Origin: Pseudomonas alcaligenes
GTDB taxonomy: Bacteria; Pseudomonadota; Gammaproteobacteria; Pseudomonadales; Pseudomonadaceae
Direction of reading: 5' to 3'
Assembly: GCF_014490745.1 (NCBI RefSeq)
Contig: NZ_LZEU01000001.1
Location: forward strand, 4,429,501 to 4,493,500
DNA: 64,000 bases
The notes beneath the pieces were generated by a model. The model saw only the letters and a list, made by a program, of their open reading frames with translations. It had not been told where the DNA came from and did not search any database. Positions 22,011 to 30,228 of the stretch are shown piece after piece. The translations under genes were made by a program, and so were the position numbers. The stretch's first letter is position 1. Each line of letters begins with the position of its first letter.

Positions 22011-22373
22011 GCGTCCCCCCTGGATAAGTGCCCTGGCCACCCGCTCCCCTGGGTGGACTGTGCCGACTCTAGCAGATGGCGTGGTGCCACCCCATCGAGC
22101 GGGTCGCTTCACCTGTCGGAAACGCTCCAGTACACTGCGCGCCCCGCCGCTTCCCGCTGCGCAACCGGGCGGGAACTGCTGCAGAAATACCCGCCAACCA
22201 CGCTCTTCTTGTGCCCGCGCGACAAGCAACTGCATCCATGCGACACCGACCCGCCACGCCTGGCCCGGGGCCGGGAGCTGCGCTTGGCGCGGCCGCGGAC
22301 GCTATGCTAGGTTGGCGCCACGCCAGGATGGCGACCTGCAGCCGGAGCGCATCCGAACCCAAGAGGACACCCC
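22011..22373. other. Divergent intergenic region between cyclase and ABC transporter
   Basis: 363 bp, GC-rich, with no credible gene. It must hold promoters for both directions. TATGCT at 22303-22308 is a possible -10 for the transporter, without a good -35. Confidence 0.4.
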
Positions 22374-23147
22374 ATGGCCGAGGCAACGCCTGCGCTGGAA
22401 ATCCGCAATTTGCACAAACGCTACGGCGACCTGGAAGTGCTCAAGGGCATCTCCCTGACGGCCCGCGACGGCGACGTGATCTCCATCCTCGGCTCCTCCG
22501 GCTCCGGCAAATCGACTTTCCTGCGCTGCATCAACCTGCTGGAGAACCCGCACCAGGGCCAGATCCTGGTAGCCGGCGAAGAACTCAAGCTGAAAGCCGC
22601 GAAGAACGGCGACCTGATCGCCGCCGACGGCAAGCAGATCAATCGCCTGCGCAGCGAGATCGGCTTCGTGTTCCAGAATTTCAACCTGTGGCCGCACATG
22701 AGCGTGCTCGACAACATCATCGAGGCACCGCGCCGCGTGCTCGGCCAGAGCCGCGCCGAAGCCACCGAGATCGCCGAGGCGCTGCTGGCCAAGGTCGGCA
22801 TCGCCGACAAGCGCCACGCCTACCCCAACCAGCTTTCCGGCGGCCAGCAGCAGCGCGCCGCGATTGCCCGCACCCTGGCCATGCAGCCCAAGGTGATCCT
22901 GTTCGACGAGCCGACCTCGGCCCTCGACCCGGAAATGGTACAGGAAGTGCTTAACGTCATCCGCGCGCTCGCCGATGAGGGCCGCACCATGCTGCTGGTC
23001 ACCCATGAGATGAACTTCGCCCGGCAGGTGTCCAGCGAAGTGGTATTCCTCCACCAGGGCCTGGTGGAAGAGCAAGGATCGCCAGAGCAGGTGTTTGACA
23101 ACCCGCAATCGGCGCGCTGTAAACAATTCATGTCCAGTAATCGCTAA
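22374..23147 (+). CDS. Polar amino acid ABC transporter ATP-binding protein
   Basis: 257 aa of the HisP/ArtP/AotP type. Walker A GSSGSGKST (40-48), Q-loop FQNFNLW, signature LSGGQQQR, Walker B VILFDEP and the switch histidine in LLVTHEM. A typical family feature is the long insert before the Q-loop (AAKNGDLIAADGKQINRLR), shared with histidine/arginine transporters. AGAGGA lies before the ATG. First gene of a four-gene import operon, 13 nt before the binding protein. Confidence 0.95.
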   Translation: MAEATPALEIRNLHKRYGDLEVLKGISLTARDGDVISILGSSGSGKSTFLRCINLLENPHQGQILVAGEELKLKAAKNGDLIAADGKQINRLRSEIGFVFQNFNLWPHMSVLDNIIEAPRRVLGQSRAEATEIAEALLAKVGIADKRHAYPNQLSGGQQQRAAIARTLAMQPKVILFDEPTSALDPEMVQEVLNVIRALADEGRTMLLVTHEMNFARQVSSEVVFLHQGLVEEQGSPEQVFDNPQSARCKQFMSSNR

Positions 23148-23160
23148 CGGAGCACCAACG

Positions 23161-23913
23161 ATGCAGAACTATAAGAAGATCCTGCTGGCCGCCGTCGCCA
23201 CCCTGGCTTTCGGTACCAGTGCAGTCGCCGCGGACAAACTGAAAATCGGTACCGAAGGCGCCTACCCGCCCTTCAACCTGATCGACGCCAGCGGCAAGGT
23301 CGGTGGCTTCGACGTGGAAATCGCCCAGGCCCTGTGCGCCAAGATGAAGGCCGACTGCGAAGTGGTCACCTCCGACTGGGACGGCATCATCCCGGCCCTC
23401 AACGCCAAGAAGTTCGACTTCCTGGCCGCCTCGATGTCGATCACCGAAGAGCGCAAGCAGGCGGTGGACTTCACCGACGCCTACTACACCAACAAGCTGC
23501 AGTTCATCGCGCCGAAGAGCGGTGACTTCAAAACCGACAAGGCCAGCCTGAAAGGCAAGGTGATCGGTGCCCAGCGCGCCACCATCGCCGGCACCTGGCT
23601 GGAAGACAACCTGGCCGACACCGTCGAAATCAAGCTGTACGACACCCAGGAAAACGCCTACCTCGACCTGTCCTCGGGCCGCCTCGACGGCGTGCTGGCC
23701 GACAAGTTCGTCAACTGGGAATGGCTGAAGAGCGATGCCGGCAAGGACTTCGAGTTCAAGGGCGAGCCGGTGTTCGACAACGACAAGATCGCCATTGCCG
23801 TGCGCAAGGGTGACCCGCTGCGCGAGAAGCTCAACGCTGCGCTGAAGGAAATCGTCGCCGACGGCACCTACAAGCAGATCAACGACAAGTACTTCCCGTT
23901 CAGCATCTATTGA
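23161..23913 (+). CDS. Periplasmic amino acid-binding protein
   Basis: 250 aa, started at MQNYKKILLAAVATLA because GGAG precedes it and a signal peptide follows (cleavage near AVAA-DK, residue 22). SBP_bac_3 family: KIGTEGAYPPFNLIDASGKVGGF at the start of the mature chain is the hallmark of lysine/arginine/ornithine and histidine binders. It ends at a strong hairpin before the permease genes, which should stabilise its mRNA and raise its level over the membrane subunits. Confidence 0.94.
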   Translation: MQNYKKILLAAVATLAFGTSAVAADKLKIGTEGAYPPFNLIDASGKVGGFDVEIAQALCAKMKADCEVVTSDWDGIIPALNAKKFDFLAASMSITEERKQAVDFTDAYYTNKLQFIAPKSGDFKTDKASLKGKVIGAQRATIAGTWLEDNLADTVEIKLYDTQENAYLDLSSGRLDGVLADKFVNWEWLKSDAGKDFEFKGEPVFDNDKIAIAVRKGDPLREKLNAALKEIVADGTYKQINDKYFPFSIY

Positions 23914-23920
23914 TGCCCCT

Positions 23921-23945
23921 GACCGCCGCCCGCTGGGCGGCGGTC
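23921..23945 (+). terminator. Intercistronic hairpin after the binding-protein gene
   Basis: Perfect 11-bp stem GACCGCCGCCC / GGGCGGCGGTC with a 3-nt loop, no T-tract. Such hairpins after a binding-protein gene usually act as partial terminators or mRNA stabilizers. Confidence 0.7.
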
Positions 23946-23967
23946 GCTTCCTCGCAGTAGCCCTCAG

Positions 23968-24660
23968 ATGATCTTCGACCTTCACGGATTCGGCCCGGCG
24001 CTGCTCGCCGGCACGCTGACGACCATCCAGCTGGCGCTGTCCGCGCTGTCCCTGGGCCTGGTGCTCGGCCTGCTCGGCGCCCTGGCCAAGACTTCCTCGC
24101 GCAAAACGCTGCAGTGGCTGGGCAGCAGCTACTCGACCATCGTCCGCGGCGTACCCGAACTACTCTGGGTGCTGCTGATCTATTTCGGCACGGTCAACCT
24201 GATGCGCTCGCTGGCCGAGCTGCTCGGCGTGGCCAGCCTCGAACTGAACGCCTTCGCCGCCGGCACCATCGCCCTCGGCCTGTGCTTCGGCTCCTACGCC
24301 ACCGAAGTGTTCCGTGGCGCCATCCTGGCCATCCCCAAGGGCCATCGCGAAGCCGGCATGGCCCTCGGCCTGTCCGACGGGCGCATCCTGTGGAAGCTGA
24401 TCCTGCCGCAGATGTGGCGTATCGCCCTGCCCGGCCTGGGCAACCTGTTCATGATCCTGATGAAGGACACCGCCCTGGTCTCGGTGATCGGCCTGGAAGA
24501 GATCATGCGCCGCTCGCAGATCGCCGTGACCGCCAGCAAGGAGCCCTTCACTTTCTTCATGGTCGCCGCCTTCATCTACCTGGGCCTGACCATCATCGCC
24601 ATGATCGGCCTGCATTTCCTCGAGAAGCGCGCCAGCCGCGGTTTCGTTCGGAGCGCCTGA
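23968..24660 (+). CDS. Amino acid ABC transporter permease (HisQ-type)
   Basis: 230 aa, five predicted membrane helices. The coupling EAA loop is present: GHREAGMALGLSDGRILWKLILPQ. The N-terminal segment LLAGTLTTIQLALSAL is typical of the HisM/HisQ family. Its stop overlaps the next permease start (TGATG-type), so the two halves of the heterodimeric pore are made in equal amounts. Confidence 0.93.
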   Translation: MIFDLHGFGPALLAGTLTTIQLALSALSLGLVLGLLGALAKTSSRKTLQWLGSSYSTIVRGVPELLWVLLIYFGTVNLMRSLAELLGVASLELNAFAAGTIALGLCFGSYATEVFRGAILAIPKGHREAGMALGLSDGRILWKLILPQMWRIALPGLGNLFMILMKDTALVSVIGLEEIMRRSQIAVTASKEPFTFFMVAAFIYLGLTIIAMIGLHFLEKRASRGFVRSA

Positions 24661-25415
24661 TGAACTGGGAAGTGATCTACAAGTACCTGCCCAAGCTGCT
24701 CGAAGGTGCCGTGCTGACCATCGAGCTGGTGGCCATCGCCGTAATCGCCGGGCTGATCCTGGCCCTGCCCATGGGCATCGCCCGGGCCTCGCGCCACTGG
24801 TACGTGCGCGCCCTGCCCTACGGCTACATCTTCTTCTTCCGCGGCACGCCGCTGCTGGTGCAGCTGTTCCTGCTCTACTACGGCCTGTCGCAGTTCGACG
24901 CCATCCGCCAGAGCAGCCTGTGGACCGGCACCATCCTCGCCCACACCTTCAGCCTGGGCGACTGGAGCTGGGACTTCAGCCTGCGCATCAAGGGCCTGCG
25001 CGACCCGTTCGTCTGCGCGGTGGTCACCATGACCCTGCACACTGCGGCCTATATCGCCGAGATCATCCGTGGCGCGATCCAGGCCGTACCGCCCGGCGAG
25101 ATCGAGGCGGCCCGCGCCCTCGGCATGTCCCGCGCGCAGGCGATGACCTACATCATCCTGCCGCGCGCCGCACGCATCGGCCTGCCGGCCTACAGCAACG
25201 AGGTGATCCTGATGCTCAAGGCCAGCGCCCTGGCCAGCACCGTGACCCTGCTCGAGCTGACCGGCATGTCGCGCACCATCATCGCCCGCACCTACCTGCC
25301 GGTGGAGATCTTCTTCGCCGCCGGCATCTTCTACCTGGTCATCGCCTACGTTCTGGTGCGCGCCTTCAAGCTGCTGGAGCGCCGGCTGCGGGTCGACGCC
25401 TGCCAGGGGCGCTGA
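24660..25415 (+). CDS. Amino acid ABC transporter permease (HisM-type)
   Basis: 251 aa. Membrane protein with the EAA loop GEIEAARALGMSRAQAMTYI and an N terminus LLEGAVLTIELVAIAV. It forms the translocation channel with the preceding permease. Started at the ATG sharing one base with the upstream stop. A GC-rich hairpin follows. Confidence 0.93.
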   Translation: MNWEVIYKYLPKLLEGAVLTIELVAIAVIAGLILALPMGIARASRHWYVRALPYGYIFFFRGTPLLVQLFLLYYGLSQFDAIRQSSLWTGTILAHTFSLGDWSWDFSLRIKGLRDPFVCAVVTMTLHTAAYIAEIIRGAIQAVPPGEIEAARALGMSRAQAMTYIILPRAARIGLPAYSNEVILMLKASALASTVTLLELTGMSRTIIARTYLPVEIFFAAGIFYLVIAYVLVRAFKLLERRLRVDACQGR

Positions 25416-25423
25416 GCCTCGCC

Positions 25424-25445
25424 GCCCCTCCCACCCGGGAGGGGC
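25424..25445 (+). terminator. Possible terminator of the ABC operon
   Basis: 9-bp stem GCCCCTCCC / GGGAGGGGC with a 4-nt loop, 8 nt after the permease stop. There is no proper T-tract, so termination may be weak. Confidence 0.5.
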
Positions 25446-25486
25446 GCGGGTAGAATGAGCGTCTCTTCCTGCCCGCCACCGCCACC

Positions 25487-26692
25487 ATGCCCCTGACCGG
25501 CCCCGACCTGCTGCCCCGCTTCCTGGCCCTGGACGACTTCCTCGTCGCCCACCAGGCGCTGTGGCGCCCCAAGCCCTTTACCAGCCTGAGCCTGCCCTGG
25601 GAGCGCGATCACCCCGAGCTGGCCCGCTGGCTGCGCGCCCGCAGCCTGGAACAGGCCGAAGCCAACCACAACCAGCCGCACCTGCTGGAGGCACCCGCGC
25701 CCTTCCCCGAGCTGGCCGCCACGGCCCAGGCACTCAGCATGCTGGACGAACTGCCGGGCCATGACCTCGAGGCCCTCTCGCCGCGCCTCAGCCTCGACGT
25801 ACCGGGACGCAAGTGGCAGCAGATCGAGGCCTTCAGCCAGCGCCTGGCCTTCCGCCAACCCACCACCCACTGGCTGGACTGGTGCGCTGGCAAGGGCCAC
25901 CTCGGTCGCCTGCTGGCTCGCGACGGCAGCCGCCTGACCTGCCTGGAACAGGACGCCGCCCTGATCGAGGCCGGGCAGCAGATGAGCCAGCGCCTGCACA
26001 TCGACGCCCAGCACCTGCAGCAGGATGTACTGGCCGCCGATGCTGCCACCCGCCTGCACGCCGAACACAGCCCGGTGGCCCTGCACGCCTGTGGCGACCT
26101 GCACGTGCGCCTGCTGCAGCTGGCCAGCGCCAAAGGCTGCCGGCAGCTGGCCGTGGCGCCCTGCTGCTACAACCGGATCGGCGCCGCACAGTACCAGGCG
26201 CTGTCGACCGCGGCCCGGCAGTCGACGCTGCAGCTGTCGCGCAGCGACCTCGGCCTGCCACTCAGCGAAACCGTCACCGCCGGCCAACGCCAGCGCCAGC
26301 AACGCGACCAGTCGATGGCCCGGCGCCTGGCCTTCGACCTGTGGCAGCGCGACCAGCGCGGCAGCGACGACTACCTGCCCACGCCATCGCTGCCAGTCAG
26401 CTGGCTGGCCAAGGACTTCCCCAGCTACTGCCGCGACCTGGCCGAGCTCAAGGCCCTCTCCCTGCATGCGCCCCACTCCTGGGACGAACTGGAGGCCGCC
26501 GGCTGGCTGCGCCTGGCCCAGGTGCGCAACCTGGAACTGCTGCGCAACCTGTTCCGCCGCCCCCTGGAGCTGTGGTTGCTGCTCGACCGCGCCCTGTACC
26601 TCACCGAGCAGGGCTACCAGGTACGCCTAGGCACCTTCTGCGCGCACCAGCTGACCCCGCGCAACCTGCTGCTGCTGGCCGAGCAGCCCTGA
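25487..26692 (+). CDS. SAM-dependent methyltransferase
   Basis: 401 aa. The nucleotide-binding loop is THWLDWCAGKGHLGRLLA near residue 128, followed by an acidic residue at the next strand (LTCLEQD) and ALHACGDLH near 200; CCYNRIG near 228 is a further conserved segment seen in the Methyltransf_32 group, several of which modify RNA or protein. The substrate is not known. Start supported only weakly (purine-poor leader). Monocistronic between the ABC operon and tRNA-Thr. Confidence 0.8.
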   Translation: MPLTGPDLLPRFLALDDFLVAHQALWRPKPFTSLSLPWERDHPELARWLRARSLEQAEANHNQPHLLEAPAPFPELAATAQALSMLDELPGHDLEALSPRLSLDVPGRKWQQIEAFSQRLAFRQPTTHWLDWCAGKGHLGRLLARDGSRLTCLEQDAALIEAGQQMSQRLHIDAQHLQQDVLAADAATRLHAEHSPVALHACGDLHVRLLQLASAKGCRQLAVAPCCYNRIGAAQYQALSTAARQSTLQLSRSDLGLPLSETVTAGQRQRQQRDQSMARRLAFDLWQRDQRGSDDYLPTPSLPVSWLAKDFPSYCRDLAELKALSLHAPHSWDELEAAGWLRLAQVRNLELLRNLFRRPLELWLLLDRALYLTEQGYQVRLGTFCAHQLTPRNLLLLAEQP

Positions 26693-26982
26693 CGGATCAT
26701 CCACAGAAGCTGTGGATAACTCTGTGAGCAGTTTCTGGAGAAAGCGCTGCAAAGCAGGCGCCATCACCCCCTGGCGCTCTTGCGGCTTTTTTGATCAGCT
26801 TAAAAAAATCAATAAGAACATATGCTTAGAACAATCCGCGGAGTAGCGCACAAAAGCCGCGCATAACCGCCGCCGCTGCCGCCTGATTGTGCATAAGCAA
26901 AACCGTGCTGATAGCCGGAGCCGATTTCTTCTACCGCGCGGCGGTTTACTCCGCGCGGCCAATGGCTATAATGGCGCCCCTT
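26693..26982. other. Intergenic region before tRNA-Thr
   Basis: 290 bp. It contains TGTGGATAA (26711-26719), identical to a DnaA-box consensus in reverse, a weak stem GCGCCA / TGGCGC (26758-26777) followed at a distance by a T-run, an AT-rich stretch at 26786-26825 and the tRNA promoter. Confidence 0.45.
26967..26972 (+). promoter_or_regulatory. -10 element of the tRNA-Thr promoter
   Basis: Exact TATAAT 11 nt before the tRNA 5' end. At 17 nt spacing the -35 would be GTTTAC (26944-26949), a weak match. Confidence 0.7.
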
Positions 26983-27059
<77 letters not shown>

Positions 27060-27115
27060 CTACATCAAGCCTTTACGGGCTTTGGAATTTCCTAACCCCG
27101 TAATCAGATGTTCCC

Positions 27116-27136
27116 GAGGTACAGTTTCGGTACAGT
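27116..27136 (+). repeat. GGTACAG repeats near attL (possible integrase arm sites)
   Basis: GAGGTACAG at 27116-27124 and CGGTACAG at 27129-27136 in direct orientation, matched by two copies near attR. Tyrosine integrases of this type bind short direct repeats beside the core site. Confidence 0.55.
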
Positions 27137-27164
27137 CCCGTACCGAGCCCACCTCGGAGAACAT

Positions 27165-28235
27165 ATGGCGACCCTCGTAAAAACCCCTTCTGGTACCTGG
27201 AAAGCAGTCATCCGCAAGACTGGCTGGCCAACCTGCTCCAAGTCCTTCCGAACCAAGCGTGATGCCGAAGACTGGGCACGCCGCACCGAAGACGAGATGG
27301 TGCGTGGCGTCTATATCGAACGCAGCAGCTCGGAGCGCATGACACTAGAGAAAGCTCTCAACCGCTATCTCGCGGAGGTCTCCCCCACCAAAGCCCCCAA
27401 GACTGCGAAATCTGAAGCCGGTAGCGCAAAGATACTGATACCTCGCCTTGGCAAATACTCGCTGGCCGCTCTGTCTGCAGACATCCTGGCCGACTACCGA
27501 GACTCTCGGCTAGCTGAGCGCAGCCGGCGCAAAACCCTAGTCAGCCCCAACACAGTCCGACTGGAGCTAGCCCTTCTAAGTCACCTATTTACGGTGGCAA
27601 TCCAAGAGTGGCGGATTGGGCTTCCAATGAACCCTGTTCTCAACATCCGTAAACCTAGCCCCGGCCAAGGCCGTGATCGCCGTCTCTCTGCCGACGAGGA
27701 ACGCCGCCTGGTAGCAGCCGTAAATGCGCACAGCAACCCTATGCTCGGCTGGATCGTGCGCATAGCCATTGAAACGGGTATGCGCTCGTCAGAGATCACC
27801 GGCCTACGCTGCCAGCAGGTCGACCTGCAAAAGCGCGTAGTACGCCTTACAGATACCAAGAACGACAGCGCCCGAACCGTCCCCCTCACAAAGGTGGCTA
27901 CCGAGACTTTCAGAGCGGCTTTGGACTACGCCGTTCGCCCCAAGGATTGCGGCCTCGTGTTCTTTGGCGAACCAGGAAAGGATCAGAAACGCCGCCCCTA
28001 TGCCTTCAGAAAAACCTGGGGGTTGCTGAAGAAGGACCTCGGCATGCCCGACCTACGTTTCCACGATCTGCGGCATGAAGCGGTCAGCAGGCTGGTCGAG
28101 GGAGGCCTATCCGATCAGCAGGTGTCGGCAATCAGCGGGCATAAATCGATGCAGATGCTCAGGCGCTATACACACCTCAGGGCGGAGGATCTGGTAGAGC
28201 GACTCGACCAAATTGAGGGGCGAAGCGGGGCTTAA
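27165..28235 (+). CDS. int: Tyrosine-type site-specific integrase
   Basis: 356 aa from the ATG preceded by GGAGA; the longer frame from 27108 would run through the arm repeats. N-terminal AP2-like arm-binding region (MATLVKTPSGTWKAVIRK), core-binding domain about 58-160, catalytic domain 170-340. All catalytic residues are visible: R207, K232, H300, R303, H326 and nucleophile Y335 (GHKSMQMLRRYTH). It faces into the element and should catalyse its integration into and excision from tRNA-Thr. It ends at a perfect palindrome. Confidence 0.94.
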   Translation: MATLVKTPSGTWKAVIRKTGWPTCSKSFRTKRDAEDWARRTEDEMVRGVYIERSSSERMTLEKALNRYLAEVSPTKAPKTAKSEAGSAKILIPRLGKYSLAALSADILADYRDSRLAERSRRKTLVSPNTVRLELALLSHLFTVAIQEWRIGLPMNPVLNIRKPSPGQGRDRRLSADEERRLVAAVNAHSNPMLGWIVRIAIETGMRSSEITGLRCQQVDLQKRVVRLTDTKNDSARTVPLTKVATETFRAALDYAVRPKDCGLVFFGEPGKDQKRRPYAFRKTWGLLKKDLGMPDLRFHDLRHEAVSRLVEGGLSDQQVSAISGHKSMQMLRRYTHLRAEDLVERLDQIEGRSGA

Positions 28236-28324
28236 AGGGGTTTACCGACATTCAGAAAGATTCTGCATGCAGAATCTTTCTGAACCGGGGCTTACTTTCA
28301 TGAGCAGGGTTTTGTCGGGGCTAA
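28226..28324 (+). repeat. CGGGGCTTA direct repeats
   Basis: CGGGGCTTA at 28226-28234 and 28286-28294, exactly 60 bp apart, and CGGGGCTAA at 28316-28324; a further exact copy lies in the next gene at 28836-28844. They resemble short iterons, but the number and spacing are too irregular to call an origin. Confidence 0.45.
28251..28284. other. Perfect 34-bp palindrome after int
   Basis: Each half is TTCAGAAAGATTCTGCA or its exact complement, with no central loop. It lies 16 nt after the int stop and between two CGGGGCTTA repeats. It could be a strong operator, a cruciform, or a bidirectional transcript end. Confidence 0.8.
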
Positions 28325-28390
28325 AAGCACCGATTTGGGGTAGTCGCTTCCCACTATTCATTGCATCCAGACAGAAAGCGGATGCACGCA

Positions 28391-28636
28391 ATGAGTATTG
28401 AAACTACGCACCTAGAACAGCAACTGATCGAACGCTACGGCCTCCTAATCTCGCGTAAACAGCTAGCAGAGCTGCTGCATCGCACCGAGAAAGCTCTTGA
28501 TCACACCCTCTATCACCCAGCTGGCTGCCAATTGGCCGTCGCACTCAATGCCGTTAAGGTCAAATTCGGTCGAAGTGTCTATTTCCCCGCTGCAGATGTT
28601 GCAGCCCTGCTATGCGGTGGCCGAAATGAGCGCTGA
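28391..28636 (+). CDS. Small putative DNA-binding protein
   Basis: 81 aa from MSIETTHLEQQLIERYG; an alternative ATG three codons earlier is possible. Residues 15-40 (GLLISRKQLAELLHRTEKALDHTLY) look like a winged or simple helix-turn-helix of the kind found in excisionase or plasmid control proteins, and the protein ends in FPAADVAALLCGG. It overlaps the next gene by 11 nt. Likely regulates excision or copy control; no firm family assigned. Confidence 0.6.
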   Translation: MSIETTHLEQQLIERYGLLISRKQLAELLHRTEKALDHTLYHPAGCQLAVALNAVKVKFGRSVYFPAADVAALLCGGRNER

Positions 28637-29237
28637 TGGTCACCTGAAAGCAGACTTATTCTGGAGCCAGTTCTTCCGGAGCTTCGTGACAAGTGGAGAT
28701 CTGGCTCGCCTGCAGGGCTCAGCGGTGAAGGTCTACCTCTCCCTGAAATCACGCGCCCACCTAAGCTCTGGAGAGGCCGAGATCCAGCATGAGCAATTGG
28801 CAAGGGAAACGGGGCTTTCTGTTGCGACAGTCAAACGGGGCTTACGCGAATTGACCGATGCTGGCTATCTCAGCCGCGACGAGCGACCAGGACAGAGGAA
28901 TCGCTACAGGTTGATCGAGCAGTTTCCCCTCTCCAGAGGAGGCCAGCAGATCGGTACCGCCCGATTTCTCTATACGGGCTCGACCGCACAGGATCGACGC
29001 GAACAGTTAATGCAGCTCATTGAGCATGGAAAGTTCGACGGCACAGCAGAGGCCAATAGCAGCGTTAGGATTGAGCTCACCGTCAATAACATCACGATCA
29101 ACAACATTATCGACTCCAGAGATGTGAGCTATCCATCGGCCCGCAGCAGGACTGTCCTCGAGTCGCATCTGCGCCGAACCGGTAACCTCTCCGAACCTAT
29201 CCACAGCCAGCTCACCGATGACCTAGCTCATCAGTGA
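28626..29237 (+). CDS. Winged-helix protein, replication- or regulation-type
   Basis: 203 aa from MSADGHLKADLFWSQFF. Residues about 30-95 form a clear HTH_36-like winged helix: KVYLSLKSRAHLSSGEAEI then LARETGLSVATVKRGLRELT and a wing GYLSRDERPGQRNRYRL. This domain occurs in plasmid replication initiators and in transcription factors. The C-terminal half is unassigned. It overlaps the 81-aa gene and is followed by dense inverted repeats at 29210-29315 that partly lie in its 3' end. Confidence 0.7.
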   Translation: MSADGHLKADLFWSQFFRSFVTSGDLARLQGSAVKVYLSLKSRAHLSSGEAEIQHEQLARETGLSVATVKRGLRELTDAGYLSRDERPGQRNRYRLIEQFPLSRGGQQIGTARFLYTGSTAQDRREQLMQLIEHGKFDGTAEANSSVRIELTVNNITINNIIDSRDVSYPSARSRTVLESHLRRTGNLSEPIHSQLTDDLAHQ

Positions 29238-29255
29238 GCCAGGTCATCGGTGAGC
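29210..29255. other. Nested inverted repeat after the winged-helix gene
   Basis: Outer arms GCTCACCGATGACCT (29210-29224) and AGGTCATCGGTGAGC (29241-29255) are perfect over 15 bp; the 16-nt spacer itself contains GCTCA / TGAGC. Related pieces GGTCATC, GGTCAC and GTGACC follow to 29314. Confidence 0.75.
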
Positions 29256-29399
29256 CACTTTACCCACAAGGCGGGTCATCCACGAGCTGGGAGGTGGGTC
29301 ACTGGTGACCTGACATAAATAGAACATAGAGATTAATAGATACAGGCAGCATGACTTCGCCCTGTGGCGAGGCCAAGCGGCCACCTCGCCGTAAACCGC

Positions 29400-29831
29400 T
29401 TAGGCTGCGAAGACGAATGTCTCTTCAAATGGATGCCAAATAGCCCCACCTTGGTTCGCTGCTTCAACAGCAGTGCAAAGAGAGCTGTCGAGAAGCACAC
29501 CATTGCCGCGAGTAGATTTACTCCCGTGGGTGACAATCATTCGGCAACCAAAGCCGTGAAGTGCAGAGACTGCATCCGCTACGTACTGTGGAATTTCGTC
29601 GCTAATGACCTCAATCCATAATGAGTCACCTCCAGCGGACAGCCTGGTAACACCTTCGATCGCATCTGCGAGAAGCTTTTCCGGGGACCCGCTGCCTGGC
29701 TGACCAGGGCATTCAATTTTGTTCAGCATCACTTGGCGCCCATTATCCCCGACGACGCCAATAGCGAAGCATTTGATGCCGGCCGCAGTCGCGGCATTCA
29801 GCGCAGCAGTATCACGTGAGTCCCAGCCCAT
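29400..29831 (-). CDS. Hypothetical protein of the element
   Basis: 143 aa, MGWDSRDTAALNAATAAGIK. A good GAGGTG ribosome site 5-10 nt before the ATG supports it as a real gene. It has no membrane segment, no clear motif, and a mixed alpha/beta look with several Gly/Ser turns (PGQPGSGSPEKL). Opposite in direction to its neighbours, facing the winged-helix gene. I do not recognise the family. Confidence 0.6.
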   Translation of the reverse strand: MGWDSRDTAALNAATAAGIKCFAIGVVGDNGRQVMLNKIECPGQPGSGSPEKLLADAIEGVTRLSAGGDSLWIEVISDEIPQYVADAVSALHGFGCRMIVTHGSKSTRGNGVLLDSSLCTAVEAANQGGAIWHPFEETFVFAA

Positions 29832-29913
29832 TTGTTCACCTCATTGATTAATGGCCACTAGCCTAACGGCGCATCCCGTTCGGATGCTAGAGCGGGCAGG
29901 TACTCTCACTGAT

Positions 29914-29993
29914 GCTGTGCGTCACTACCTCCGGGTAGTGACGCACAGCGTAGGGCCGCGTAGAGCGGCCCCAACGGCTCGCGGAGCGAGCCG
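29914..29993. repeat. Three tandem perfect hairpins
   Basis: Hairpin 1: 16-bp stem GCTGTGCGTCACTACC (29914-29929) with 29934-29949, loop TCCG. Hairpin 2: GGGCCGC (29953-29959) with 29965-29971, 5-nt loop. Hairpin 3: CGGCTCGC (29975-29982) with 29986-29993, loop GGA. All stems are perfect and only 3 nt separate each pair. Confidence 0.85.
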
Positions 29994-30128
29994 AAGAAAA
30001 GCACCTAGGAAGAGAGAAAGAGCAGTATTTTCGAGCCCTCCAGACCATGCGAATTTCCTGCACGATTATGAGTTGCAGTGTTCGCGGATTCAGATATTTT
30101 GCAGTGACAGCTAGGTGATAAACCCTCA

Positions 30129-30228
30129 TTCGCCAGCCGTACGATCAACAAGTCTGTCAGCTATTTCTGTTCAGATTTTTTGATCGGCTGGCGAAGGGGC
30201 GATGCGTAGCAAGCATTCTTGCAGCATC
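30129..30228. repeat. Long inverted repeat and bulged hairpin
   Basis: TTCGCCAGCCG (30129-30139) pairs perfectly with 30185-30195, and GATCA (30143-30147) extends it with TGATC (30181-30185). Next to it GATGC-GCAAG / CTTGC-GCATC (30201-30228) forms a two-part stem with a 4-nt loop. Confidence 0.75.

Noticed and set aside
26711-26719. DnaA box before tRNA-Thr
   Set aside because: A single match in an intergenic region with no cluster; not enough for an origin or DnaA control.
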